DNA from: Tessaracoccus sp. MC1679
Lineage (GTDB): Bacteria > Actinomycetota > Actinomycetes > Propionibacteriales > Propionibacteriaceae
Direction of reading: 5' to 3'
DNA: 64,000 nt
Assembly: GCF_014164775.1 (NCBI RefSeq)
Contig: NZ_JACJGB010000001.1
Coordinates: forward strand, 598,021-662,020
The notes under the pieces are model-generated. The model worked only from the letters and a program-made list of their open reading frames with translations. It did no database searches and had not been told where the DNA came from. Shown one piece after another: positions 10,528-19,200 of the stretch. Positions within the stretch are counted from its first letter, which is position 1. Each line of letters begins with the position of its first letter. A program made the translations under genes and the position numbers.

Positions 10528-10700
10528 CGTCCACTTCGAGATCCACGCGGGGGACGTCCCGCAGGCGTCGACTTCTATGTGGCCGGCCTTCGCTGGAAGG
10601 CGGAGGACTGGACCGCCTTCACCACTTCGCCCTACATCGGGTCACGACGCACGAGGAGGGTGAGCCCGGCATCCGCTCCCCGCGGTCAGTTGACTGGTGC
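10520..10700 (+). pseudogene. Frameshifted remnant of a VOC/glyoxalase-family gene
   Basis: Three frames in succession give VOC-like peptides: [12 protein letters not shown] (from about 10526), then [20 protein letters not shown] and FTTSPYIG, then [12 protein letters not shown] (to about 10690). Joined, they read as the N-terminal half of a glyoxalase/bleomycin-resistance-like protein with two frameshifts. No C-terminal half was found; 10700-10862 shows nothing recognisable. Its start abuts the fumC remnant on the other strand. Confidence 0.7.
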
Positions 10701-10862
10701 GGGAACCGGGTTCCGCTGCCCCGATCACCGTCCCTTGCGAACCCTAGGACCCCGCGTCCCGACGACCAGCCCTAGGGCAGCGATCCGCTGAGGAGGCGAT
10801 CCCGTGTAGGAGTGATCGACGGGGCTGGCCGCGGTCGGGCCTCGGAATCCGGAACGTCAGGG

Positions 10863-11243
10863 TCAGTTGAGCGCGACCAGGTCGCACACAAAGACCAGCG
10901 TCTCCCCGGGCGCGATGACGCCGCCGGCGCCGCGCTCACCGTAGGCCAGGTGCGACGGGATGACGAGCTGGCGACGACCGCCCACCTTCATGCCCTGGAT
11001 GCCCTGATCCCAGCCCTGGATGACACGGCCGGCACCGAGCGGGAACGACAGCGGCGCGCCGCGGCCCCAGGAGGAGTCGAACTCCTCGCCGGAGCTGAAC
11101 GCCACGCCGACGTAGTGCACGTGGGCTGTATCTCCGGCCTTCGCCTCGACGCCGTCGCCCTCCACGATCTCCGTGATCTGCAGGTCCGCGGGGGCCTCGC
11201 CACCGGGGAAGTCGACTTCTGGCTTCTCATTCATGTTCGTCAT
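10863..11243 (-). CDS. FKBP-type peptidyl-prolyl cis-trans isomerase
   Basis: Single-domain cytoplasmic FKBP of 126 residues that isomerises X-Pro bonds. Visible family signatures: VHYVGVAFSSGEEFDSSW, FPLGAGRVIQGWDQGIQGMK, VGGRRQLVIPSHLAYGERGA, and LVFVCDLV at the end. There is no signal peptide. Start at the ATG at 11243; an internal ATG at 11234 is possible. It is divergent from the DUF4282 gene, with a 203-nt gap in which I see no clear operator. Confidence 0.93.
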   Translation of the reverse strand: MTNMNEKPEVDFPGGEAPADLQITEIVEGDGVEAKAGDTAHVHYVGVAFSSGEEFDSSWGRGAPLSFPLGAGRVIQGWDQGIQGMKVGGRRQLVIPSHLAYGERGAGGVIAPGETLVFVCDLVALN

Positions 11244-11446
11244 GCTGCGAGCCTAACGCCCGACCCGGACAAGCCCAACCCTCCCGCCCGGGCCACCCTC
11301 GGGCACGACACGCCGCCTCAGACCGCACCCAAGCCCACCAGCGGACCCGGAGGGCAACTCCGACGGCGTTTCGTGCCCGCCGGACTCGTGACGGCGACCC
11401 GACGATGTGCGACAGTGACCGCGTACCACCCACGAAAGGACTGACG

Positions 11447-12064
11447 ATGAGCGATCAGTACCCGCAATACCAACCCCCTTCCGACGGAGGCCCCGGTCAG
11501 CCCCAGGGCCAGCCGGACGACGCCAGACGGTTCGACGCGCCCTACGGCCAGCCCGGCCCCTCCGGTTACGGCGCCCAGCCAAGCGATCCGTCGCACTACG
11601 GCGCCCAGCCTCCCGGCCCCTCCGGCTACGGACCGCAGGCACCCGCGCCCGGGTCATGGACACCCGACCCGGGCTACCAGTACCAGACCCCTCAGCCCGG
11701 GCCGCCCCACGCCGGGCCGCCACCGGGACCGCAGCCCTGGCTGGCCCCAGGCACCGCGACAAACGTCGGCAACTCTGCAAAGGGCTTCCTGGCGGCCCTC
11801 TTCGACTTCAACTTCGACACCTTCATCACGCCGAAGATCATCAAGGCCGTCTACATCGTCGTGACCGTGATCATCGGGTTGACCGCGGTGGGCTTCCTCC
11901 TCTCCGCAGTCGTCAGCGGTGAACCCGGCTTCATCGTGCTCGCACTCATCGGCGTGCCCCTGGCCGCCATCGTGTACCTCGCCATGGCCCGGATGACGCT
12001 CGAGCTGTACTTCGCCGTCGTCCGGCTCTCCGAGGACGTCCACGAGCGTCTGCCGCGACAGTGA
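11447..12064 (+). CDS. DUF4282 membrane protein with Pro/Gly/Tyr-rich N-terminus
   Basis: 205 residues. Residues 1-105 are a low-complexity cytoplasmic tail of QPxGPSGYG-type repeats (GYGAQPSDPSHYGAQPPGPSGYG). Residues 110-205 are the DUF4282 domain: FLAALFDFNFDTFITPKIIK, two transmembrane helices (YIVVTVIIGLTAVGFLL and GFIVLALIGVPLAAIVYLA) and the conserved RMTLELYFAVVRLSEDV tail. The start is supported by GAAAGGA six nt before the ATG. Function unknown. Disordered Pro/Tyr tails occur on many actinobacterial envelope proteins, and a partner-binding role is possible. Confidence 0.85.
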   Translation: MSDQYPQYQPPSDGGPGQPQGQPDDARRFDAPYGQPGPSGYGAQPSDPSHYGAQPPGPSGYGPQAPAPGSWTPDPGYQYQTPQPGPPHAGPPPGPQPWLAPGTATNVGNSAKGFLAALFDFNFDTFITPKIIKAVYIVVTVIIGLTAVGFLLSAVVSGEPGFIVLALIGVPLAAIVYLAMARMTLELYFAVVRLSEDVHERLPRQ

Positions 12065-12101
12065 AGCCTTGAAGCAGCCGCCGTCGCGGTAAGTTGGCGG
12101 G

Positions 12102-13229
12102 GTGAGTATCACCTGTGGACCCATCACCGCCGAGCAGCATCTCGTGTTCATCGAGCAGCGCGGTGCCGCGTCGTTCCTGCAGACGCCCGCCTGGGCGAAA
12201 GTGAAGCCGGAGTGGCGCGGGGAGTCGGTGGGGTTCTTCGCTGACGGCGAACTCACGGGGGTGGCGCTGGTGCTCTACCGGCAGCTCCCCAAGCTCCCCC
12301 GCTACCTGGCCTACCTGCCCGAGGGACCGGTCCTTGATTGGGGCCGCCCGGACATTGCCGCCCACCTGGAGGCGCTCGTCGCCCACGCGAAGCGCAGCAA
12401 GGCGTTCGCGGTACGGATCGGCCCGGCGCTGGTGCACCGCCGCTGGAGGGCGGACACCATCAAGGCCGCCATCGCCGACGAGGCCGTCACCCGCCTCTCG
12501 GACGTGGCGCCGGACGAAACCACCCTCGTCGGCACCCGCGTGATCAACCAGCTCATCCACGGCGGCTGGCACACCGACGAGAGCGGCCACGGCTTCGCCG
12601 CCGGGCAACCCATGTTTAATTTCCAGCTGCCGCTGCGCCACGACGACGGCACCCAGAAGTCCGAGGACGAGCTCCTCAAGGGCATGAATCAGCTGTGGCG
12701 GCGCAACATCAAGAAGGCGGCCAAGGAGGGCGTCGAGGTGCGCCGCGGCACCCGCGAGGACCTGGCCTCCTTCCACCAGGCCTACCTGGAGACCGCCGCC
12801 CGCGACGGTTTCACGGGACGCTCGCTGGCCTACTTCCAGACCATGTGGGACGCGCTCAACGCCGAGGATGAAGACCGGATGCGCGTCTACCTCGCCGAGC
12901 ACGACGGCGACCAGGTGGCCGCCACCACCTTCGTCCGCGTCGGCGAGCACTCGTGGTACTCCTACGGCGCCTCCACCAACGCCAAGCGGGAGGTCCGGGG
13001 CTCCAACGCGGTGCAGTGGCAGATGATCCGCGATGCCAACGCTGCCGGGTGCGCCGTCTACGACCTGCGGGGCATCGTCGAGGGGGTCGGCGCCGATGAC
13101 CCGGAGATCGGGCTGATCCAGTTCAAGGTGGGCACCGGCGGCGAGGCAGTGGCCTACCTCGGCGAATGGGACTACCCGATCAACAAGGCGCTGTACCGGG
13201 CGTTCGACCTCTACCTGAAGAAGCGCTGA
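12102..13229 (+). CDS. FemA/FemB-family peptidoglycan bridge aminoacyltransferase
   Basis: Transfers an amino acid from aminoacyl-tRNA to the peptide stem of lipid II at the inner face of the membrane. 375 residues, GTG start at 12102. Two GNAT-like halves are visible. The first includes ASFLQTPAWAKVKPEWRGES and LPRYLAYLPEGPVLDW. The second includes HQAYLETAARDGF, EDRMRVYLAEHDGDQVAATT and GIVEGVGADDPEIGLIQFKVG, the usual C-terminal FemAB motif. The alanine-racemase-like gene starts 2 nt after its stop, so they are translationally linked. In LL-diaminopimelate actinobacteria the bridge residue is often glycine; that substrate is inference. Confidence 0.9.
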   Translation: MSITCGPITAEQHLVFIEQRGAASFLQTPAWAKVKPEWRGESVGFFADGELTGVALVLYRQLPKLPRYLAYLPEGPVLDWGRPDIAAHLEALVAHAKRSKAFAVRIGPALVHRRWRADTIKAAIADEAVTRLSDVAPDETTLVGTRVINQLIHGGWHTDESGHGFAAGQPMFNFQLPLRHDDGTQKSEDELLKGMNQLWRRNIKKAAKEGVEVRRGTREDLASFHQAYLETAARDGFTGRSLAYFQTMWDALNAEDEDRMRVYLAEHDGDQVAATTFVRVGEHSWYSYGASTNAKREVRGSNAVQWQMIRDANAAGCAVYDLRGIVEGVGADDPEIGLIQFKVGTGGEAVAYLGEWDYPINKALYRAFDLYLKKR

Positions 13230-13231
13230 CG

Positions 13232-14257
13232 ATGACGCTCACCCTCACCATCGACCGCTCCCGATGGCAAGCGCACCAGCGCGCCATCCTGGAGGACGCG
13301 CCGGGCCTGGTTCCCGTCGCGAAGGGCAACGGCTACGGCTTCGGGCTGAGGCTGCTGGCGTCCGAGTCGGCGCGTCTGGGCGTGAAGACCATCGCGGTGG
13401 GCATCGCCCAGGAGGTGCCGGCCGTGCGCGCGGGCGGGTTCGACGGCGACATCGTCGTCCTCAGCCCCTGGCGCCCGTTCGACGACGCGGCCACCGCACT
13501 GCTGCACGACCCGAAGGTGATCACGACGGTGTCGCGGGCCGAGGATCTCCGCGCGCTGGCCTCGGCGCACCCGGGCGTGCGGGTCATCGTCGAGATCGAG
13601 ACCTCGATGCACCGGCACGGACTGGATCCCCGCACCCTGACGGAGCAGGACTTCGGCCCGCTGACCTTCGAGGGCTGGACCATTCACCTTCCGGCCAATG
13701 GCTCGCTCGACGAGGCGAAGAGGCTGGCGGGCGCGGGCCTCGGGGTGCGCCGCGGCCCGGTGTGGGTCTCGCATCTGAGCGTCACCGACTATCGCGTGCT
13801 GCGCACCGCGCTGGGCGTCCGGACGCATCTGCGGGTGGGGACGCGGCTGTGGCTGGGTGACAAGCGCGCCTACGCCACCACCGCCACTGTGCTTGACGTG
13901 CACCGGATCACCTCGGGCTCTCCTTTGGGCTATCACGGAGTCAAGGCGCCGGGCAACGGATGGCTCGTCATCGTGTCGGGCGGCACCGCCCATGGGGTGG
14001 CGATGAGCGCACCCACACCGCAGCGGTCGCTGCGCCAGCGTGGCGTGACCGTCGCTCAGGGCGTGCTCGACGCGTTGGGGCGCTCACTCTCGCCGTTCAC
14101 GATCGGCGGCCGGAAGCGCGCCTTCGCCGAGCCGCCGCACATGCACTCCTCCATGGTGTTCGTGCCGGGATCCGATGCCCCCGCCCAGGTGGGCGACGAG
14201 GTGCCGGTGACCACCCGGATGACGACGGTCACCGTCGACGAGATCCGCCAGGTCTGA
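13232..14257 (+). CDS. Alanine racemase-like PLP protein
   Basis: Fold-type III PLP enzyme of 341 residues, slightly shorter than Alr (about 370). PLP lysine Lys31 lies in VPVAKGNGYGFG. The catalytic tyrosine region of the C-terminal barrel reads SPLGYHGVKAPGNGW, near residue 233, comparable to the Alr tyrosine motif. The sequence is diverged from typical Alr (no AVVKANAYGHG), so it may act on another amino acid or on a peptidoglycan-bound one. The coupling to the FemAB gene suggests the two modify the same stem or bridge residue. Racemase activity is likely but unproven; the substrate is unknown. Confidence 0.75.
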   Translation: MTLTLTIDRSRWQAHQRAILEDAPGLVPVAKGNGYGFGLRLLASESARLGVKTIAVGIAQEVPAVRAGGFDGDIVVLSPWRPFDDAATALLHDPKVITTVSRAEDLRALASAHPGVRVIVEIETSMHRHGLDPRTLTEQDFGPLTFEGWTIHLPANGSLDEAKRLAGAGLGVRRGPVWVSHLSVTDYRVLRTALGVRTHLRVGTRLWLGDKRAYATTATVLDVHRITSGSPLGYHGVKAPGNGWLVIVSGGTAHGVAMSAPTPQRSLRQRGVTVAQGVLDALGRSLSPFTIGGRKRAFAEPPHMHSSMVFVPGSDAPAQVGDEVPVTTRMTTVTVDEIRQV

Positions 14258-14264
14258 GCCGGCC

Positions 14265-15617
14265 TCAGTCTGGGATGGGAGCCAGTTCGCCGGTGTTGAG
14301 CTCGCCCCCCAGGGGGTCCGGCTGGTCCGGCCTGCGCAACGGATCCCGACCGGGGTCCACGATGTCGGTCAGCGACGACGCCAACACCCACGCCTCCACC
14401 GCGGCCCGGGCGATGATGGCGCCCCAGTACACGCCGTAGGGGCCGAGCTGACTGAGGGTGAGGCTCCCCGCCAGCCAGCCCCAGACGGCCAGGTAGTGGG
14501 CAACGTGCGCCACCGACACCGCCGCCCACTCCTGGCGCAGCGGCCGCGACACCAGTACCGCGAACATCACCCACAGCGAGGTCTGCGGTGGGAAGGACGG
14601 CCCGAGGAGGGTGGCGGCGAGGATCATCACGGCCACCAGCGATCCGACGCGTGGCCGCCGCCGCGACACGTACAGGTACGCCACCAGGACCGCGAGGAAC
14701 AGGGCCAGGAACAGGAATCCGAGTGAACCGGCGTGCCTGAGCGGACGGCCCAGCAGCGACATCAGGTACCACAGTGAGCCGTAGCCGGCCTCCTTGTGGA
14801 TCTCCTGGTGGTAGAAGCCGAACACCTTCCCGGCGTCGGCGAGCAGCAGGGGCAGGTGCACCGCGGCGACGGTGATCGCCGCTGGGCCGGCGAAGGTGAG
14901 GGCCTGCCGCACTCCGCCGCGCAGCCCCGCCGCGACCGTCACTGCCAGGATGACGGCGAACGGCATGGTGCCGGCGCACGCGGCCAACCCCAGCACGATG
15001 CCCGACTCCAGAGCACGCCCGCGGGCGTACTGGGCCAGCCCGAGCGCCGTGATGGCCAGCGGAAGCAGGTCCCAACTGATCAGGCCCACCGCGAACACGA
15101 TCGGCGATCCGGCCACGAGGATGGCGTCCCACGACTGTGCGCGCCCTCGGCGGCCGAGCCGGGAGGTCGCGGCGATCAGGAGGAGGAAGCAGAAGAAGAG
15201 GCCGACGACGGTGATGCCGAAGAACGCGACGCTGGAGTCGACCTGGTCCTGCAGGGGCGCCCCGGGTCCGACTGGGGCGCCCAGGAGCGCCGCCGCCCGG
15301 ACGGCCAGCAGGATGGCGACGCCGACCAGCGGAGAGAAGGCGAGCTTCTCCCCGCTGAACGGGGTGGCGCCGAGGCCGAACCCCTGGCCGAGGAACGTGC
15401 CCTGAATGTCGGAGTAACACAGCAGTGCGTAGCTGTTGATCTGGACCTCGGCGTCGGTCTGGACGCACTGGGTGTGCCGCAAGAACAGGACGAGGAACAG
15501 CACGGTGCCGACGGCGATCGCCCAGGGGAGCGCCGCGAACCAGAGCCCGCGCCCGGCGGCGTGGCGACCCATCGGTCCGCCCAGGCCGGGCAGCAGCGCG
15601 TTGTCCACGCCGGACAC
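14265..15617 (-). CDS. Polytopic membrane protein, GT87/DUF2029-like
   Basis: 450 residues with about 10-12 hydrophobic helices. The architecture is that of a GT-C membrane glycosyltransferase: TM1 (WFAALPWAIAVGTVLFLVLF), then a long first periplasmic loop (RHTQCVQTDAEVQINSYALL), and a central WDLLPLAITALGLA segment resembling the DLLP/WK-D motifs of actinobacterial GT87 proteins. It lies just downstream of the class A PBP gene on the same strand; the same pairing (ponA1 with a DUF2029 protein) occurs in mycobacteria. It may transfer a polyprenyl-phosphate sugar in the envelope. The GTG start at 15617 is uncertain by a few codons. Confidence 0.7.
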   Translation of the reverse strand: MSGVDNALLPGLGGPMGRHAAGRGLWFAALPWAIAVGTVLFLVLFLRHTQCVQTDAEVQINSYALLCYSDIQGTFLGQGFGLGATPFSGEKLAFSPLVGVAILLAVRAAALLGAPVGPGAPLQDQVDSSVAFFGITVVGLFFCFLLLIAATSRLGRRGRAQSWDAILVAGSPIVFAVGLISWDLLPLAITALGLAQYARGRALESGIVLGLAACAGTMPFAVILAVTVAAGLRGGVRQALTFAGPAAITVAAVHLPLLLADAGKVFGFYHQEIHKEAGYGSLWYLMSLLGRPLRHAGSLGFLFLALFLAVLVAYLYVSRRRPRVGSLVAVMILAATLLGPSFPPQTSLWVMFAVLVSRPLRQEWAAVSVAHVAHYLAVWGWLAGSLTLSQLGPYGVYWGAIIARAAVEAWVLASSLTDIVDPGRDPLRRPDQPDPLGGELNTGELAPIPD

Positions 15618-15649
15618 TCTAGCCGGGGGTCACCCGGCCGGAGTCAGCG

Positions 15650-17902
15650 TCAGGTGGTGGGGTTGGGCGTGGGACGTACCCCGGCCCCCACCCCTGCACC
15701 GGCCCCGGGTGCGTCCTCGGTGACGGTCTCCTCTACGGTCTCGCTGGGAGTGGGCGTCGGCTCCGGGCTCTGACCGGGTGGCGTCGGTTTTCCGCTCTGG
15801 CCAGGGGGCGTGGGCTCCTCGGTCGGCTCCTGCTCGGTCGGCTCCGGGGTGGGAGTCTCCGTGGTGGGCTCCTCAGACGGGGTGGGCGAGGGCGTTTCGG
15901 AGGGGGTCTCCGACGGCGACGGCGTGGGCGTGGGTGATGGCGACGCGCTCTCTGAGCCCTTCGTCGCCCGGATTTCGCGCGGCACGTCGAACTGCTCGAC
16001 GGGCATGCCATCGGTGGCCCGGGTCATGAACTCCACCCAGGTCATGAGGGGATAGCTGGAGCCGAAGAAGGTGGGATCCTGGGGGCGCTTGTAGTCGTCG
16101 AGATCCTCGTTGCCGGAGTCGCCTGCCACATACATGACGGCGGTGGAGATCTGCCTGGTGTATCCGACGAACCATGCCGAGGTGATGTCGTCCTCGACGC
16201 CGTTGGTGCCGGTCTTGCCCGCGACGGGGCGTCCCAGCTCGGAGGCGCGCCTGCCGGTGCCCTCCTGCACCACGGAGGTGAGGGAGTCTGTCACGTTGGC
16301 GGCCACATTCTGGTCGATGCTCTGCACGCCCTCGGGGTTGGCCTCGAGGAGCACCTCGCCGTTGCGTCCCTCAACCTTCGCCACGACGTGCGCGGGGTTG
16401 CGCCGGCCGCTGTTGGCCAGCGTGGCGTAGGCGGTTGCCATGTTGACCGGGCTCACCTCGGCGGCGCCGAGCGCGATGCGATTGTTGGCGTCCCAGCCGC
16501 GGCTGGTGGGCGCGCCGGCGTCGTTGGCGGCCGTGATCACCTGGTTGGCGCCGTCGGGGATCTGCTGAGTCATGTCGACGAAGGCGGTGTTGATGGACTC
16601 CGCCGTCGCCTCTCGGAGCGTGACCGGGCCGTACTGGTTGCTGAACTCGTTGCGGATGGTCTGGGTGTCGCCGTCGGGGGTGAACGTGTTGCCGTTGAAG
16701 ATCGACTTGAGCGAGAATCCGTTGCGGAGTCCGGCGATGGTGGCGAACGTCTTGAACGTCGACGCGGCGGGGCGGTCGGTCATGGCCCAGTTCCGGGAGC
16801 TCGCCACGTAGTCCGGCCCGCCGTACATCGCGAGCACACCACCGGTGGCGGTGTCGATGGAGGCGATGGCGGCGTGCAGCTGCGCGGGATCCTGGTCGCC
16901 TTCCGCGTCCTCCGCGGCCTGAGCTGTGTACTTCTGGGCCGTCTCCACGGCCGCGGCCTGCATGGACTCGTCGAAGGTGGTGGTGACCTTCAGCCCGCCG
17001 CCCTGAATCTCGCCCTCGGTGAAGCCGCTGGCAAGAAGCTCATCCTCCACGGCTTTGATGAGGAAGCCCTTCGGGCCGCCGTAGCGGTCGTTGACCGGTA
17101 CCTCCGGGAAGGCGGGCAGCTGCGGGCGGGCCGCGACGTGCTCAGCGTCGGTGATGGCGCCCATCTCGAGCATGCCGTCGAGCACGTACTGGTAGCGACC
17201 GAGGAGTCGCTCCACCTTCTCCGGGCCACCGGACGGGTTGAAGCCGGCCGGGTTGTTGAGGATCGCGGCCAGCGCCGCCGTCTCCTCGATGGTGAGGGCG
17301 CTGGCATCCTTGAGGAAGTAGGACTTGGCTGCCGCCTGGATCCCGTAGGCGCCGCGGCCGAAGTAGATGGTGTTCAGGTATCCCTCGAGGATCTCCTCTT
17401 TGGAGAGTTCCCGCCCCATCTTGATCGCCAGGAACAGCTCCTTGACCTTGCGGGACAGGCGCTGACCGGAGTCCAGGTAGAGGATCTTGATGTACTGCTG
17501 AGTGATGGTTGAGCCGCCCTGCAACTCGCCGCCGGTGGCGATGGACACCATGCTGCGCGCGATGCCTGAAGCCGAGAACCCCGGATCCTCCCAGAAGCTG
17601 CGGTTCTCAGCCGCGACGACGGCGTCCTTCATCAGCTGCGGCATCTCCGCGTAGTCCAGCGTGACCCGGTTCTGGACCGCGAGGGAGCCCAGCTGGGTGG
17701 TCCCGTCGTTGTAGTAGAGGAAGGTGGTGTTGGTCTGGAAGTCCGCGTTGGGATCCGGGAGATCCGTGGTGGCGTAGAGGTACGCGAAGGCGCCCAGTCC
17801 GGTCAGCCCCGTGATGATGAACAGCACAAGGGCCGTGAGTCCGATCCGCTTCCAGATCGTCCCCGCCGTCGTCTTCTTCGCAGCACGCTTCGCTTTAGCC
17901 AT
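15650..17902 (-). CDS. ponA: Class A penicillin-binding protein (glycosyltransferase/transpeptidase)
   Basis: Polymerises and cross-links peptidoglycan outside the membrane. 750 residues: basic cytoplasmic tail; TM helix at 18-46; GT51 domain at about 60-240 with VAAENRSFWEDPGF, GGSTITQQYIK, KVKELFLAIKMGRELSKEEI and LNTIYFGRGAYGIQAAA; transpeptidase domain with Ser381 in ASTFKTF, ESINTAF (SxN) and AGKTGTNG (KTG). The last about 100 residues are a Pro/Thr/Ser/Glu-rich tail (PSPTPTPSPSETPSETPSPT...) typical of actinobacterial PonA. The tail ends in a GAGAGVGAGV tract. Start at ATG 17902 with MAKAKRAAKK. Confidence 0.96.
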   Translation of the reverse strand: MAKAKRAAKKTTAGTIWKRIGLTALVLFIITGLTGLGAFAYLYATTDLPDPNADFQTNTTFLYYNDGTTQLGSLAVQNRVTLDYAEMPQLMKDAVVAAENRSFWEDPGFSASGIARSMVSIATGGELQGGSTITQQYIKILYLDSGQRLSRKVKELFLAIKMGRELSKEEILEGYLNTIYFGRGAYGIQAAAKSYFLKDASALTIEETAALAAILNNPAGFNPSGGPEKVERLLGRYQYVLDGMLEMGAITDAEHVAARPQLPAFPEVPVNDRYGGPKGFLIKAVEDELLASGFTEGEIQGGGLKVTTTFDESMQAAAVETAQKYTAQAAEDAEGDQDPAQLHAAIASIDTATGGVLAMYGGPDYVASSRNWAMTDRPAASTFKTFATIAGLRNGFSLKSIFNGNTFTPDGDTQTIRNEFSNQYGPVTLREATAESINTAFVDMTQQIPDGANQVITAANDAGAPTSRGWDANNRIALGAAEVSPVNMATAYATLANSGRRNPAHVVAKVEGRNGEVLLEANPEGVQSIDQNVAANVTDSLTSVVQEGTGRRASELGRPVAGKTGTNGVEDDITSAWFVGYTRQISTAVMYVAGDSGNEDLDDYKRPQDPTFFGSSYPLMTWVEFMTRATDGMPVEQFDVPREIRATKGSESASPSPTPTPSPSETPSETPSPTPSEEPTTETPTPEPTEQEPTEEPTPPGQSGKPTPPGQSPEPTPTPSETVEETVTEDAPGAGAGVGAGVRPTPNPTT

Positions 17903-17994
17903 AGAGGTTCTCTACTCGTCTCTTCTTGACACCACTTCCGTTCAAGGGTAGGTGTCGCGGCGCGGAGCGCCAAAGACGGGCGGTTGGTGAGTTG

Positions 17995-18402
17995 TCAGTA
18001 CGGGTTGAACATGACGTAGATGATGACGTACACCCACGCACCGATGACTGCCGCCCCGATCAGGAGACCTGTCCACGTCGGCCAGCCCCGATCGCCCCGT
18101 TTGAGGGCGAGACCGGCGGTGGCCGCAGCAGCGATCCCGGTGACCGTGCCCACCATGTAGAGGCTCTGCGAGTCGAACTCTCCTGAGGCCGCCGCAGCCT
18201 CGGCCTCCGACGCGAAGTCAGGCGCGAAGGCGTAGCCGACGGCGGCGAGGATGAGGGTCAGGACGCCGAGGCCCAGCGCGGCCCACCCGAATCCGGTGGA
18301 ACCGCCTTGGGAGTCGCCACCTTTGGCTGCTCGGACGATGAGGACGACGACGAGCGCCGCCACTGCCAGTCCGCCAAGAACGGCCAGCACCATCTGAGTC
18401 AT
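17995..18402 (-). CDS. Small membrane protein, four predicted helices
   Basis: 135 residues, not recognised. Hydrophobic segments: MVLAVLGGLAVAALVVVLIV, FGWAALGLGVLTLILAAVGYA, MVGTVTGIAAAATAGLAL and WTGLLIGAAVIGAWVYVIIY. A short polar loop with KGGDSQGGS follows TM1 and an acidic loop with SEAEAAAASGEF follows TM2. Its ATG overlaps the stop of the upstream membrane-protein gene (ATGA at 18399-18402), so the two are translationally coupled and may form one complex. No enzymatic motif is visible. Confidence 0.7.
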   Translation of the reverse strand: MTQMVLAVLGGLAVAALVVVLIVRAAKGGDSQGGSTGFGWAALGLGVLTLILAAVGYAFAPDFASEAEAAAASGEFDSQSLYMVGTVTGIAAAATAGLALKRGDRGWPTWTGLLIGAAVIGAWVYVIIYVMFNPY

Positions 18403-18854
18403 GATGAATCCCTTCCATCCTCCACGGGCGCCGGGCGCCTCGTGCCGATCAGTCCGGCGAGCGCCGGTCCGAGAAGGATGCAAAGCAGGTAGACCCACGC
18501 GCCGAGCAGCACAAACACCTGTACAACCCCGGGCTGGAGTCCCAGGAGGAACTGGCTCAGCCCCACGACGGCGACCCAGACGGCGCCGCGCTTGAGGCCG
18601 TCGGCCACCCCGTCGGTCTTCAGCAGCCAGCCGAGCAGGAAGCTGAGGATCAGCATCCCGACGGAGGCGAGAAGGTACATCGCGTTGATCTGGTCGAGCA
18701 GCGCGGGCGGGGTGCTGCCGTCCTCCGGAGCCATCTCGTAGGGCATCGGGATGCCGAGCATCGGGCCGGTGAAACTCGCCGCCAACAAGACGAACTGGCC
18801 GGCAATCGCCAGGCCGAGGCCGGCTGCGACGTCGACGAAGACTCGCTTGATCAT
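18399..18854 (-). CDS. Small membrane protein, four predicted helices
   Basis: 151 residues, not recognised. Helices: VDVAAGLGLAIAGQFVLLAA, MYLLASVGMLILSFLLGWLL, AVWVAVVGLSQFLLGLQPG and VFVLLGAWVYLLCILLGPAL, with an exported Pro/Met-rich loop (GIPMPYEMAPEDGSTPPALL) after the first. It is first of a coupled two-gene operon with the 135-residue membrane protein. Start at the ATG at 18854, preceded by AGGACCTC. The gap upstream (18855-19566) is filled by repeats, so its promoter lies in or near repetitive DNA. Confidence 0.7.
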   Translation of the reverse strand: MIKRVFVDVAAGLGLAIAGQFVLLAASFTGPMLGIPMPYEMAPEDGSTPPALLDQINAMYLLASVGMLILSFLLGWLLKTDGVADGLKRGAVWVAVVGLSQFLLGLQPGVVQVFVLLGAWVYLLCILLGPALAGLIGTRRPAPVEDGRDSS

Positions 18855-18944
18855 GAGGTCCTCCGACCACGAGTAGTACCTCCAACGCTACTCCTGAACA
18901 CACCTCGGGCGCGGAAAGCGCAGCCAGCGGCTGGGCCCGACCGC

Positions 18945-18992
18945 CTAAATGTCAGAGCTGGTGTCGACTACGGCACCAGCTCTGACATTTAG
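18945..18992. repeat. Perfect 19-bp palindrome with 10-nt spacer
   Basis: Arms at 18945-18963 and 18974-18992 are exact reverse complements around TCGACTACGG. The inner arm sequence TGTCAG-NN-CTGGTG plus TCG of the spacer is shared with the palindrome at 40680-40719. The two sites therefore belong to one family and are not chance hairpins. Confidence 0.85.
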
Positions 18993-19007
18993 CGAACCGG
19001 AAGGCAA

Positions 19008-19200
19008 CGCGAGGGCGGGAGACGGCAGGGCGGCACTGCGACGCGAGGCGGGAACGCGAGGGCGGGAAACGGCAGGGCGGCACTGCGACGCGAGGCGGGA
19101 ACGCGAGGGCGGGAACGCGAGGGCGGCACTGCGACGCGAGGTGGGAACGCGAGGTGGGAACGCGAGGCGGGAACGCGAGGGCGGGAAACGGCAGGGCGGC
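19008..19200. repeat. Minisatellite of GGGAACGCGAGG units
   Basis: A 9-12-bp motif (GGAACGCGA and variants) recurs more than ten times, nested in a longer unit beginning ACGGCAGGGCGGCACTGCG that repeats at 19022, 19069 and, in variant form, 19118 and 19188 (47 bp between the first two). No protein homology in any frame. It lies in the 712-nt gap between the small membrane protein operon and the MscS gene. Confidence 0.8.

Noticed and set aside
10700..10862. Remaining VOC gene or promoter region
   Set aside because: No frame gives recognisable VOC C-terminal sequence and no clear promoter elements are visible.
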